Source: Crotalaria pallida (lineage: Eukaryota; Streptophyta; Magnoliopsida; Fabales; Fabaceae). Taken from it: DNA of 64,000 nt. The stretch covers positions 67,537,001-67,601,000 of the forward strand of contig CM075656.1 in NCBI GenBank assembly GCA_037953625.1, written 5' to 3'. Each line of letters starts with the position of its first letter. Position 1 is the first letter of the stretch. Below the pieces are notes generated by a model. That model saw only the letters and a program-made list of their open reading frames with translations, was not told the DNA's origin and did not search any database. Shown piece by piece: positions 1-8,913 of this stretch. The position numbers and the translations under genes were made by a program.

Positions 1-1422
1 GTTCCTTTCCCTAGCTAACACATATCTCTTACTACCCAATATATACACAATACAATCTACCCCCTAGAGTATGGTAACACAAACCTCCTTACCTTAATTG
101 CTTAAAGATAGGGAGATTTTAACTTGCCCTAAGCTTGAGTCTTTCCCACCAAGGAGATACCAAACCACAAGATTAGGATGGAACCTAAAATGGAGAGTCA
201 TAAAAGAGAGAGGGATCATCATTTATGCCATGAATCAAGTCAAGAACCTAAGAAAAAATGAAGTCTCAAGAGCCTAGTGGTGAAAACCATCATTGATGGT
301 GGAGAGGGAGAGATAAAACGAATTTGGAAGGGAAGGAGGGGAACCCACTCATAAACACTTACTTGGAGTTGATAACAACAAGCCTTGATGATGGAATAAG
401 TGTCACTCTCTTGAATCTTGATCAATTTGAAGTGAAAAGAGTTTGAGCCCTAGAGGAGAGAGGGAATACGAATTTAGGGAGGAAAGGAGAGTTTTATGGC
501 TAGCTCCTTGCTTGTTCTTGAATGGAAATGGAGGGTGAGTTATTGTGGTGGCTTGATTTTGGGTGCTTGGTGGTTGGTGGAGCTTTGGTGGTCATGGATG
601 TAAGAGGGAGGATGGGAAGAGGATGATGGAAGAAGAGGATGAGAAGTGAGTAGTGTGTTTTCTTTTTATTTAAGAGGCCCCTTGCCATAGAGAAGGAAAT
701 CGGACGGCTGGGAAGGGCCAACTTGGTGCCCAAGTTGAGATCTGGTGGCTGAAAACGCACCAGATCTGGTGCGCGCGCCTGGGCGGATCATTGGCGCGCC
801 TGGGCGGATCATTGTCGCGCCTGGGCGAGGCCACGCACCAACTGGTGCTGCTAAGCGAGCTGGTGCTCATTCTGGTGCGGGAGTGGAGGCCTGGTGCGGT
901 CAGGTGGGGGTTTGGCACGCCAAAACGCGAAACTGGTGCGGCTGGTGCGCATCACCGCTCGCCTGGGCGAATTGATGTCTCGCCTGGGCGGGTTTTTCAC
1001 TGTCTGGTGCACGTATGAACAGTGCACCCGCCTGGGCGCATGGCTGGTGCGCCTGGGCGAGAAACAGGGTCTTCAACCTTCGATTCGCCGTAACGTGTTC
1101 GTTAACCGTCGGATCGGGTCCAAATTTTTAGATAAGCTTCTTCACCCCATAAACTTCATATCCAACGGTGGAATTGATTTTCTTAGCATCCTATAATAAA
1201 TTTCTAATTTTCTCTTTTATGTCGATTTCTAACATCTAAAACGCCGATTTAACTCCCGATTTCGCTTATATGACTTTGCCCGAAGCCACAACTGCCTTCA
1301 ATACAACCCCTAGTACTTATAATTACTACTCACCTATCTCCCAAAATTCTTTAAGCAATTTATTCAGTTATTTCTTGGGTATGAAACAATAATTTCATTT
1401 AAATAAAACTTAGGATGTTACA
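1..1422 (-). mobile_element. Chromovirus-type LTR, minus strand, cut by window edge
   Basis: The right boundary reads GGATGTTACA, which on the minus strand is an LTR start TGTAACATCC. The body from about 1070 to 1422 matches 45060-45442 closely: both carry the same stretch around the words ATCCAACGGTGGAATT and CGTTAACCGTCGGATCGGG. I therefore read this as the first ~1.4 kb, on the minus strand, of an LTR of the same family as the solo LTR at 42283-45442. The rest lies left of the window. Short ORFs here are not coding: they run through palindromic GC-rich subrepeats. Confidence 0.75.
756..1063. repeat. CGCCTGGGCG / CTGGTGCG palindromic subrepeats in LTR
   Basis: At least seven copies of CGCCTGGGCG lie in this stretch, together with an 18-bp perfect palindrome CGCACCAGATCTGGTGCG at 756-773 and many CTGGTGC words. 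The related LTR has the same kind of stretch at 44837-45070. It lies about 350 bp from the LTR start, the same offset at which other LTRs here carry TAATCGATTA or TAACCGGTTA. Confidence 0.8.
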
Positions 1423-1637
1423 CGGTGTCACGTGACGCTTCGGTTTGGAACTTGAAACTTAAGATGATGTGTGAGAACCCTATTTTAATTGTGTAAGAAT
1501 TTTGGAAAATAACTTATTGGTTCTCATACTCATGCTACTCAACTCTGTTACTTGTTTAAAAAAAAAGGGGGCCCAAATTTTCACCATATTTTATTTAAAG
1601 TAATCATGGTTTCAGGTTGCCAAATCGGGGTGTTACA
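1423..1637 (-). repeat. LTR terminal fragment (TGTAACACCCCG start on minus strand)
   Basis: The right edge is CGGGGTGTTACA, i.e. an LTR start TGTAACACCCCG on the minus strand. On its left it is replaced by the LTR ending at 1422. The CGGTG right after 1422 could be one half of a 5-bp target duplication whose partner is off-window. On its right it meets the 5'-truncated LINE. No gene is seen. Confidence 0.55.
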
Positions 1638-1638
1638 G

Positions 1639-2931
1639 TTTTCAAAAGCACGCCCAGCTAGTGTTGATATTCTATGGAATGCTTTCAAACATTTTTCTCA
1701 GTGGTCTGGATTAGAAGCTAATCAACTCAAATCCTCGTTGTTTATGGCTAGTATTGATTTGAATGCTCAACAGGACCTACTACTTATAACTGGTTTTCAA
1801 GCTGGAGCTTTTCCTTGTAGGTATCTTGGTATTCCTCTCATGGCAAGGAAATGGAACAAGAATTCTTGCAACTTTCTGATTCAGAAAATCACTTCTAGGC
1901 TCCTAATTTGGAAGACTAGAAATCTATCCTGTCAAGGTAGATTGTGTTTAGTCAACTCTGTGCTAACAAATCTGCATGTTTACTGGGCATCATGCTTTAT
2001 TCTTCCTAAGTCTGTTATTAGAGATGTTGATAAGCTCTGTAGAGGTTTTTTGTGGGGCAAAGTTGAGCAGGGCAAGTACAGAGCTAAAGTTGCTTGGGAT
2101 GTGGTTTGCAGGCCTAGAAAGTATGGAGGTCTAAACATAAAAAACACTGAGTTATGGAACTATGCAGCAATGGGTAAGCAAGTTTGGTGGCTTGTGAGTG
2201 ATCAGGAGAATCTATGGGTTAAATGGGCTCATACGATTTACATAAAGGATCAAAATTTCTGGGATTGCACAACTCTACAACATCACAATTGGCACTGGAA
2301 GAAAATTCTTAAAATTAGGGACAAGATTAAAGCTGGATTTCAAGGAAATACCTGGATCGCAGATATGAATGGTATGTACAACATCAACTCAGGCTACGAA
2401 TTCCTGGTCGGTGCACATCAACGATTCCCAATGCACAAAATCGTCTGGAACCCTCTTACTCAACCGAAGCACAGATTCAATTTTTGGCTAATCATCCATG
2501 GAAGGCTTGATACGAAGGACCGAATGAGCTGGCTTGGAATCCCAAATCACTGTTGCCTCTGTGTAGCTGCAAATGAAACTCATAAGCATCTATTCTGTGA
2601 ATGCATGTGGTCAAGAGAAATCATGAGGAGAAACTGTGAATGGATTGGGTTAGATACTTACCCTCATAAAATGGCTCAATGGATGAGATGGCTGAAGCAC
2701 GGGTTCAGGGACAAGACTCGAAGGCGGATAGTTGTGGCTTTGTGGGCATCAGTTTGCTACCAAATTTGGCACGAGAGAAATTTGAGAACCTTTCAGGACA
2801 CCAGGAGGTCGATTGGCACCATTTTTAGGCTAGTCAAGAGAGACTTAGCTCTTAGGATACATAGCTTTTCTGATACATTTAGGGATTGGAATAATAATAA
2901 TTTGATTCAGAGGATATGTAATGAACTTTAA
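1639..2931 (+). pseudogene. LINE ORF2 C-terminal part: RT thumb, connection and zf-RVT
   Basis: The LINE-derived reading frame starts about codon 30 of an open frame that begins at 1552; the first 29 codons come from the flanking LTR. It lacks the endonuclease and the catalytic RT palm. What remains matches residues from about 215 onward of the second ORF2 part of the LINE at 18021-19904, with shared words such as PCRYLG, RNLS, KVAW, GGL and HWKKILKIRDKI. The C-terminal region has the zf-RVT-like layout (HRFNFWL, a CCLC pair, HLFCEC). The frame runs uninterrupted to a TAA at 2931. It cannot encode an active polymerase. Identification as LINE ORF2 is secure. Confidence 0.85.
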
Positions 2932-3014
2932 TTTTTTGCTTCATAGTTTACCTGAACCCTTCATAGAAGGTGGCAGGGAATTCTGAAGTAGGGCTACTTT
3001 TGTCACTGTTAACA

Positions 3015-3650
3015 TGTAGTGTCCTTGAACACTATATGTCCTTAACCCTCTGAGCCCTCAAGATTATGGTAATCAGGAGTTCAAGAGAAGGTCAAGTATC
3101 TATGTATGACCTTATGGTTTTTCTGCAGTTCCAGTTGGGAAAAGCAGGGTTTCCCCAGTCAATAAGTGTGTGCAGAGTGTCAACTTAGGGATGAGAGTAC
3201 GTACCTGAAACCCTAGCTGTTGTGAGATATTTATAGGGTTTGGAGGAAGTTGATGTGGGCCGTATGGGCCTCGTATCAAGGTGAGCTGAACCGGGATTCT
3301 GTGAGGAAATATAGGAGATTTATTCCCTTAGAATCCGGATAGGATCAGCTCACGATCCCATGTAGAGGCTGTTGCGAGATTCTAGGAGAAACATGCGGAG
3401 GAGATAAGAAGCCTTGGTGAGACTGAGTCAACCTACCAGCCGACGTTATGTCTCGGTTCTAGAATCCCGAGCCGATGGAGTGAAGACCGTTGTTGAGGCT
3501 CGGTCCCATCAAGTCCGAGCCTGGTCTTTTTGTATGCTCGGAATGAACGTGTCCGATCGTGGGACGTTTGTGTTAAGTAAACCGAGGGAAAGGTCTTTAG
3601 AAAATCCTTTATATAGGACTGTAGTTTTTATACGGTCGGCAGACCCTACA
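3015..3650 (-). repeat. E1 3' LTR (left copy)
   Basis: It begins TGTAGTGTCC and ends GACCCTACA, a short TGTAG/CTACA inverted terminus. It aligns end to end with 12220-12855. It contains TATTTATAGGG on the plus strand near 3222, which could serve the antisense gene, and CCTATATAAAGG on the minus strand (3606-3617), the likely element TATA box. Confidence 0.93.
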
Positions 3651-3663
3651 AGCCCCCCAGCTC
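3651..3663 (-). other. E1 polypurine tract
   Basis: Directly inside the 3' LTR, the minus strand reads GAGCTGGGGGGCT before TGTAGGG. E2 has the same tract at 26627-26639. It is the expected plus-strand primer for reverse transcription. Confidence 0.7.
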
Positions 3664-4291
3664 GTAAGACTTTGAAAAGTCTGTGACGAGGTAATGAGCG
3701 CTTAGGATAGATCTTTCCGCATGCCTCGTGACAACTGTAATCGTGCCGACTGCTTCGAGGTGACGCTTTGGGTTCTCGAGATACGGCGCGTTTCCTTGTA
3801 AGTTGTGCCAAATCATTGCGTTTTTGAAATTTGAAAAAGTACCTTTTGGAACTGCCACGTCTCTCCCTACGATTGGTTGCATGAGTCCATGGGCTTTTGG
3901 CCCAAATGGCTAAGACGGAGGGAAACTGAAAAGCTTCCTCTCTAATTGAAACTTACCCTTTCTCTGCCTCCAATCACTCACTCTACTCCCGAAATTTCTC
4001 AGAAACCCCTCATTCTCTCTTCAATTTCCATTTTGCTGTCTTCGTTCCCAAATTGAGAGCCTCCAATCCTTCACCAGTTTTAGCAACTTCACGCAGGTAA
4101 CCCCTTCTACTCCTCTTATTTCCATTCCTGCAGTTTTCCTTATTCATTTGTGGTTGTTTTTTTTTTTGGAGTGAGTTTTTCTTTGTAAACGGGTTTTCTG
4201 GTTTCGGGATTTTGCAGGGATTTCTGGGTAGAGTTTCTGGGTTTCTTTTGTTTTTAAGTGATAGGAGTTTATACCTCAATTTGTTTGAATC

Positions 4292-4681
4292 ATGAGGGGA
4301 TGGAGAGGTTTTAGGGAAGTTTACCGTGATCTCTGTAGGAGATTAGCAGAAAATCCATCTAGTGACAGTGAATCAAGTTCTTCATCCTTTTCTGGGGTTT
4401 TTGAAGATTCTGGGAACGAAAGGAATCCATGCTCGGAAAGTTCTACGCCTATCCCTACTATTCCCCCCATCGATTCGGGTTCTTCCGAGTTAAAACCATT
4501 AACAGTAGAACATCCATTGAATGCTGCCGACGAGACTAAGTGGTTATTAGCCTATAGATTCGCTGAGCGTAGAGCCCAAGTTAGATTTAGCCCCGATCAT
4601 GATATGGGGGATAAAGAACCTGTAGGAAATCCTTCTGAGGTGGGGGAAAAAGTTCGGGGCTCGGCATTAGATTTAAAGTAA
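4292..4681 (+). CDS. E1 antisense gene, fragment 1 (N-terminus)
   Basis: This is the N-terminal part of a gene carried by E1 on the strand opposite gag-pol. The ATG at 4292 is chosen because E2 has the same start (MRGWR...) at 27316. It begins with a basic segment (RGFREVYRDLCRRL), then a Ser-rich low-complexity stretch and a conserved block (ADE.KWLLAYRFAERRAQVR). Compared with E2 the frame shifts by one around 4600-4660, so it ends at TAA 4679-4681 instead of joining the next fragment. Upstream, a donor (CAG|GTAACC, 4097) and an acceptor (TTTTGCAG, 4217) suggest a spliced 5' leader. No function is known. Confidence 0.6.
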   Translation: MRGWRGFREVYRDLCRRLAENPSSDSESSSSSFSGVFEDSGNERNPCSESSTPIPTIPPIDSGSSELKPLTVEHPLNAADETKWLLAYRFAERRAQVRFSPDHDMGDKEPVGNPSEVGEKVRGSALDLK

Positions 4682-4734
4682 AAACTCGTGCTGTAAAAAA
4701 TCCTAACGCCGAGCCTTTTTCTTTTTCCCCAAAA

Positions 4735-5223
4735 ATGGTGGAACGCAGGTGTGTGACCAATCCTGAAGAATATCCTCTTCCGCCTAATCATGCGCAGTAC
4801 GATGCTGTTTTTGATCGGGAAGTACTGGGGACGAGACCTTCATTGTTAACAACAAATAGTCTTAATCATCTCCGGCCGATATTGACACCTCCGAGAGCCG
4901 ACGGAAATACCTCAGATTTCGTATTAAGACCTTTCGGAATCGACGATCGGATTTGCTTCGAAGTGCCGGAAAATCGTCAATATTTTTACTTCTATGAAGA
5001 AGTAGTAACTAAAGTCGGTATCCGCTTGCCCTTCTCCACCTTCGAGGTCGAAGTCCTCACTCATTTAGGAATAGCCCCAAGCCAATTGCATCCAAGTGGG
5101 TGGGCTTTCGTCCGAGCCTTTCAACAATTCTGCGATGTTGAAAACTTGGTCGCGACGGTACGGTCCTTCTTTTGGTTATATGCTCCCCAAGTAAATAAGT
5201 TTGGTGATTCCAAGGGTCTTTAG
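4735..5223 (+). CDS. E1 antisense gene, fragment 2 (Transposase_28-like domain, N half)
   Basis: This continues the antisense gene after the frameshift. It has the blocks MVERRCVTN.EEYPLPP, FYFYEEV.TKVGIRLPFSTFE, LGIAPSQLHPSGWAF and RAFQQFC. They resemble the plant 'putative gypsy type transposon' (Transposase_28-like) family, recognised from memory. The fragment stops at TAG 5221-5223, where E2 has TGG (Trp), so this is a nonsense mutation private to E1. The frame continues unchanged into 5224-5578. The start at 4735 is only the first Met after the shift, not a true start. Confidence 0.6.
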   Translation: MVERRCVTNPEEYPLPPNHAQYDAVFDREVLGTRPSLLTTNSLNHLRPILTPPRADGNTSDFVLRPFGIDDRICFEVPENRQYFYFYEEVVTKVGIRLPFSTFEVEVLTHLGIAPSQLHPSGWAFVRAFQQFCDVENLVATVRSFFWLYAPQVNKFGDSKGL

Positions 5224-5676
5224 ATGTCCCTAAAGGCTCGGAGGGGACATGCCCTTTTCGCCAAGGTGACAGACTCTTGGAAATCTTTCAAACCTCTCTT
5301 CTTCCAATACGAGTATACTGGGGCCGAAGTATGTTGGTTCATGGAACAGGTTGAAGAAGATGGAGTGATGAAGGTCGTGCCTCGGTTTTCATTGGGTTGG
5401 ACGACTAACATTTATAACCGAGGATCCTCCTTGTATCAATTCGACTATAAGGCGGATTTAACGAAAGCCGAAAGGCGATTATGCGACCACGTTTGGGAAT
5501 ATCTTCAAGCAAATGGTCAAATTGATTCCAAACGAATTCTGCTGAAAGATACGCGAGACAAAGTGAAGGCGGAGCTGGGTACTACAAAAATACCTTCTTC
5601 TTTTTTTACTGGCGTGTTAATCCATTTTTCTCGCAGAAGCAATGGGGAAGAAAGCAACCAAAGCCAAGAAGAGTGA
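5224..5676 (+). CDS. E1 antisense gene, fragment 3 (domain C half)
   Basis: It is in the same frame as 4735-5223 and follows the TAG. It holds SLKARRGHALF, WKSFKPLFFQYE, GAEVCWFMEQVEEDGV, PLYQFD-like and RRLCDHVWEYLQANGQID, all nearly identical in E2 (28207-28582). A donor GAGCTGG|GTAC (GT at 5579) and an acceptor TCTCGCAG (ending 5636) would remove 58 bp and join this frame to the ATG-containing frame of 5642-6904 without a shift. The same sites exist in E2. I therefore think the coding part ends at 5578 and the residues after it are intronic. The intron is short for a plant, so the splice is inference. Confidence 0.55.
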   Translation: MSLKARRGHALFAKVTDSWKSFKPLFFQYEYTGAEVCWFMEQVEEDGVMKVVPRFSLGWTTNIYNRGSSLYQFDYKADLTKAERRLCDHVWEYLQANGQIDSKRILLKDTRDKVKAELGTTKIPSSFFTGVLIHFSRRSNGEESNQSQEE

Positions 5677-6904
5677 AGCTCGGGCAGCTAGAGTGTCACA
5701 GCTAGCAGCACTCAAAGAGTCTGCGTCCGGTTCTCCAATCAAGGGTCAATCTTCTGAGCCGACCCATCCTGAAAGCCCGACCGTTATCCCCAATACCACC
5801 GCCACTGTAAGGGTTACTGGTGTTGAACAGGTGATCAAAAAGGGCTGCGTTGTCGACGCGGTGAATATTGAAGTAGAAGCTCATTCATCTCCCCAAGACG
5901 TTCCCGAGCGCCCCCTCAAGAGGACCCGGCTGGATAAAGGAAAAGGTCTCGCTGGAGATTGGTTCAACTTGAGCAAGTCCAACAAAGGGATTGAAATTCC
6001 CGAGGGTAAGGAAGATGCAGCTACCAAGACGGTGTGGGGTAGGAAGATGTCCGACTCATTCATTGCCACCGTCTTCCCTCCTGAAAATGCTGAAGTAATC
6101 GAGTCTTGGACCCCTGGGACTTGGGAAAATAATTGTAGAGCATTGGTGAAAAGCTTCTTACGGGGTGCGAGCATTTTCCATCACCTTGGTCATCATGGTG
6201 ATGACGCTTATGCTGGATTGGCTCCCGAGGAAAAGAAGAAAAGATATGAAGCCAACGAGCGGGAAGATTACTTGGAAACTCAGGTCCAAGGGCTGAATAA
6301 AAGGATACAAGAAATGGCAGCTGAAAACGAGAGGCTTCAAAAGACTGCACAAGATTCGGAGGGGGCCAAAGTTCGGGCTGAGGAAACACTTCAGGCTGTC
6401 GAGGCACAGATAAAGAGGTCGGAAGAAATCCAGAAAAAGGCTGAGGAGGATGCTGCTGCTCTTCTGGTGGCTACGGAGAAAGCTCGTACGGCCGAGCAAG
6501 CTGCTGCAGTGGCTCAGGAGCAACATGAGTATGCTAAGGACGAGATACTCAGGCTCCGAGCTTCCTTGGAGAAGATGAGCACGAAAGCGCTCAAGCATAA
6601 GAAAGCAGCTAAGGAGAATCTGTTCAATTGGGACCATGCAATTGAAGATTCTTTCTACAATACTGCCGAGCAACTCCGTGTTGTGAATCCCGGGCTCGTG
6701 ACCAAGGGCGCTGACCCTAATTTTGCTGTGAAAAAAGGTCAAATTGTCGCCCCGAGTGGAGTTCCCATAGATCTGAACAACTCCGACCTTCCTGACCATT
6801 TGGCCGAAGATTCCGAAGGGGATGGAACCGAGGATGCCGATGGTGAAGAAGAAGAAGAAGACACATTCAATGCTGACAGCATTGTATTGTCCGATTTAGA
6901 ATAG
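5642..6904 (+). CDS. E1 antisense gene, exon 2: 420-aa coiled-coil protein with acidic tail
   Basis: This intact ORF starts MGKKATKAKK, a very basic start. A proline/serine-rich region follows, then EGKEDAATKTVWGRKM, VFPPENAEVIE and WTPGTWENNC. A long heptad-rich Ala/Glu/Lys coiled coil covers about residues 200-320. A conserved block (WDHAIEDSFYNTAEQLRVVNPGL) and a very acidic C-terminus (DGEEEEEDTF...LSDLE) close it. E2 carries the same protein (28629-29891) with one stop. It could be translated alone from 5642 or as the second exon of the upstream frame. No enzymatic motif is visible. A structural or nucleic-acid-binding role is only a guess from the basic head, coiled coil and acidic tail. 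Confidence 0.75.
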   Translation: MGKKATKAKKSEARAARVSQLAALKESASGSPIKGQSSEPTHPESPTVIPNTTATVRVTGVEQVIKKGCVVDAVNIEVEAHSSPQDVPERPLKRTRLDKGKGLAGDWFNLSKSNKGIEIPEGKEDAATKTVWGRKMSDSFIATVFPPENAEVIESWTPGTWENNCRALVKSFLRGASIFHHLGHHGDDAYAGLAPEEKKKRYEANEREDYLETQVQGLNKRIQEMAAENERLQKTAQDSEGAKVRAEETLQAVEAQIKRSEEIQKKAEEDAAALLVATEKARTAEQAAAVAQEQHEYAKDEILRLRASLEKMSTKALKHKKAAKENLFNWDHAIEDSFYNTAEQLRVVNPGLVTKGADPNFAVKKGQIVAPSGVPIDLNNSDLPDHLAEDSEGDGTEDADGEEEEEDTFNADSIVLSDLE

Positions 6905-7398
6905 TTTGATCATTCTCTTTTTTTTTTTCGTGATCGCCCCAGTAGTGGGTTTTTGTAACCACCCCAGTAGTGGGTTTGAACGTTTATAGTATTCACAGTC
7001 GACTGTTTGCTTCTTTTTATACTTTGTGTTAAGAATTCAAGTGTCAAGACCTCGGAACTCCAGCGCTTTAGCCGAGGTGGGTTCCTCTATCCGCGATGTA
7101 AAATGATTTTAATAAACCATGTTTGAATCGGGAGTCTCAGTAGAATAATTGACGAGTTATAAGCTCTTGTTTGAGTTGTTTATAATCGTTCGCGTCATAC
7201 ACGGTGGCTAATCGAATATGAGGAAAAGTACGTAATACAATGAATCCAATAACAGTCTTTTTATTAATCAGAAGCAGAAAGTACAATGGGCTCGGAGTTC
7301 CGCCGAGCGTACACCATCATTAAACAGTAATAAACAAATCTAACAATTCTAAAAAGAATTAATAAAGCATGAAATTATGAAACTATGGAAGAAAGATT
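6905..7398. other. E1 convergent intergenic region with conserved hairpin
   Basis: This lies between the 3' end of the plus-strand antisense gene and the 3' end of minus-strand pol. It holds two copies of CCCCAGTAGTGGGTTT just after the antisense stop. A conserved block follows with CCTCGG (7050-7055) pairing with CCGAGG (7072-7077). E2 keeps the block almost unchanged at 30018-30095. No ORF is convincing. Confidence 0.6.
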
Positions 7399-8910
7399 CT
7401 AACTGTAATATCCTTTGAGCTTTGCCGCATTCCATGAATTGTTGATAGGAGCTCCCGAGAGAGTTTCAAGTTTATAGGCTCCCGTCCCACTTTTGAAGGT
7501 GACTCGGTATGGTCCTTCCCAGCTTTGGGCCAGTTTTCCATCCTTAGCATTCTTAAGACCAATATCGGCCCTTCTTAGGACAAGGTCACCCACCTCGAAC
7601 TCTCTGGGGTTAACCGAGCGATTATATTCCTTCGCCTGCATCCTTTTAGCGTGCTTTTCTCGTTCGGCGGCCAAATCTCTTACCTCCTCCGACAAAACAA
7701 GATCCTCGCAGAGCGAAGTGTTGTTGATGGGGTTTGGCTGCTGCATAGCTCGGAAAGAAGGGATAATTTTCTCAATGGGGATGACTGCGTCGCAGCCATA
7801 AGTGAGCCGATAGGGCGTTTCTCCTGTTGAAGTTTGGATGGTGGTGCGATACGACCAAAGTACCTCGTGCAAGTTTTCCACCCAATTTCCTTTTGCTCCT
7901 TCAAGTCTCCTCTTGATTCCCTGAATGATGGACCTGTTCACTGATTCCACCTGACCGTTGGTTTGAGGGTGTTCCACCGTGGAGTAGTAGTGTTTAACCC
8001 CCAATGCATTGACCAAATCTTGGAACGCCCTTGCTGCAAACTGGGTTCCGTTGTCGGTCACCAATATCTGTGGCACCCCGAATCGAGCCACAACTTGCCT
8101 TTCAAAAAACTTTTGCACCTTTGCCGAGGATATGGTTGCCAAAGGCTCGGCCTCAACCCACTTTGTAAAATAGTCTATGGCCACGATCACCCACTTCAAC
8201 TGTCCTGGTGCGGTTGGGAACTGCCCAATCAAATCCATTCCCCATTGGTAAAAGGGATAGGGAGATGAAAGAGAATGAAGTTCCTCGGCTGGTTTTTGAT
8301 AAACGTCACTGTGAAATTGGCATTTATCACACCTTTTCACGTGGTCAATCGCATCTTGTTGAAGGGTAGGCCAGTAGTACCCTGCCCTTAGGACTTTTCT
8401 AGCCAGTGACTTCCCTCCAATGTGGTGGCTGCCTATTCCTCCATGAACTTCTTCTAGTGCCAGCTTTGCTTCGGTGAGGTCGAGACACCTGAGCATTGGA
8501 CCGTTGACCCCTCGGCGAAAGAGTACTCCCTCAGCCAGTGCAAATTGAGATGCCTTCCTGACAAGTTTCCTAGCTTCCACCAAGTTGGTCGGCAAGGTCC
8601 CTTGTTCCAAATAGCTCGCAATTGGGCTAATCCAGCTTGAATCTAGTGATATGGAGAGGACAACGCTAGGTCCATGCACCATTTCCTGAATTAAACTCTT
8701 GTTGTTTTCAGAGTTTTTTGTTGAGGCGAGTTTGGAAAGAATATCCGCTCGGCTATTGCTTTCCCTCGGTATGTGACAGATTTCGACTTTCACAAATTCG
8801 GATGACAAGAATCTTAATTTTTCCAAATATTTTTGAAGGATTGGCTCCTTCGCCTGATATTCACCCTTGACCTGTGAAACCACCAATTGAGAGTCGCTGA
8901 GAATTTTCAC
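7399..8910 (-). CDS. pol: E1 pol, 3' part: archaeal-type RNase H end plus integrase
   Basis: It continues the frame of 8914-12147 after a single TGA (8914-8916); the reported start is an internal GTG. Residues 1-65 are the second half of the extra RNase H (SDSQ at 5-8, SNSRADILSKL at 51-61). Integrase follows: the HHCC finger (H162, H163, C194, C197) and the catalytic triad D226, D286 and E322, which gives the canonical D-x59-D-x35-E spacing (MDLIGQF, VTDNGTQF, QVESVNR). The C-terminal region (FEVGDLVLRR, W.GPYRV) is typical of Tat integrases. No chromodomain is seen. The integrase looks complete, so the loss of function lies elsewhere. Confidence 0.9.
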   Translation of the reverse strand: MKILSDSQLVVSQVKGEYQAKEPILQKYLEKLRFLSSEFVKVEICHIPRESNSRADILSKLASTKNSENNKSLIQEMVHGPSVVLSISLDSSWISPIASYLEQGTLPTNLVEARKLVRKASQFALAEGVLFRRGVNGPMLRCLDLTEAKLALEEVHGGIGSHHIGGKSLARKVLRAGYYWPTLQQDAIDHVKRCDKCQFHSDVYQKPAEELHSLSSPYPFYQWGMDLIGQFPTAPGQLKWVIVAIDYFTKWVEAEPLATISSAKVQKFFERQVVARFGVPQILVTDNGTQFAARAFQDLVNALGVKHYYSTVEHPQTNGQVESVNRSIIQGIKRRLEGAKGNWVENLHEVLWSYRTTIQTSTGETPYRLTYGCDAVIPIEKIIPSFRAMQQPNPINNTSLCEDLVLSEEVRDLAAEREKHAKRMQAKEYNRSVNPREFEVGDLVLRRADIGLKNAKDGKLAQSWEGPYRVTFKSGTGAYKLETLSGAPINNSWNAAKLKGYYS

Positions 8911-8913
8911 CTC

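Noticed and set aside
745..1196. GC-rich ORFs near the left edge (75-100 aa)
   Set aside because: They run through CGCCTGGGCG/CTGGTGCG palindromic subrepeats of an LTR and are not preserved in the related LTR at 44837-45070.
6158..6799. 213-aa ORF on the minus strand
   Set aside because: It is the shadow of the Ala/Glu/Lys-rich coiled-coil gene on the plus strand; no motif.
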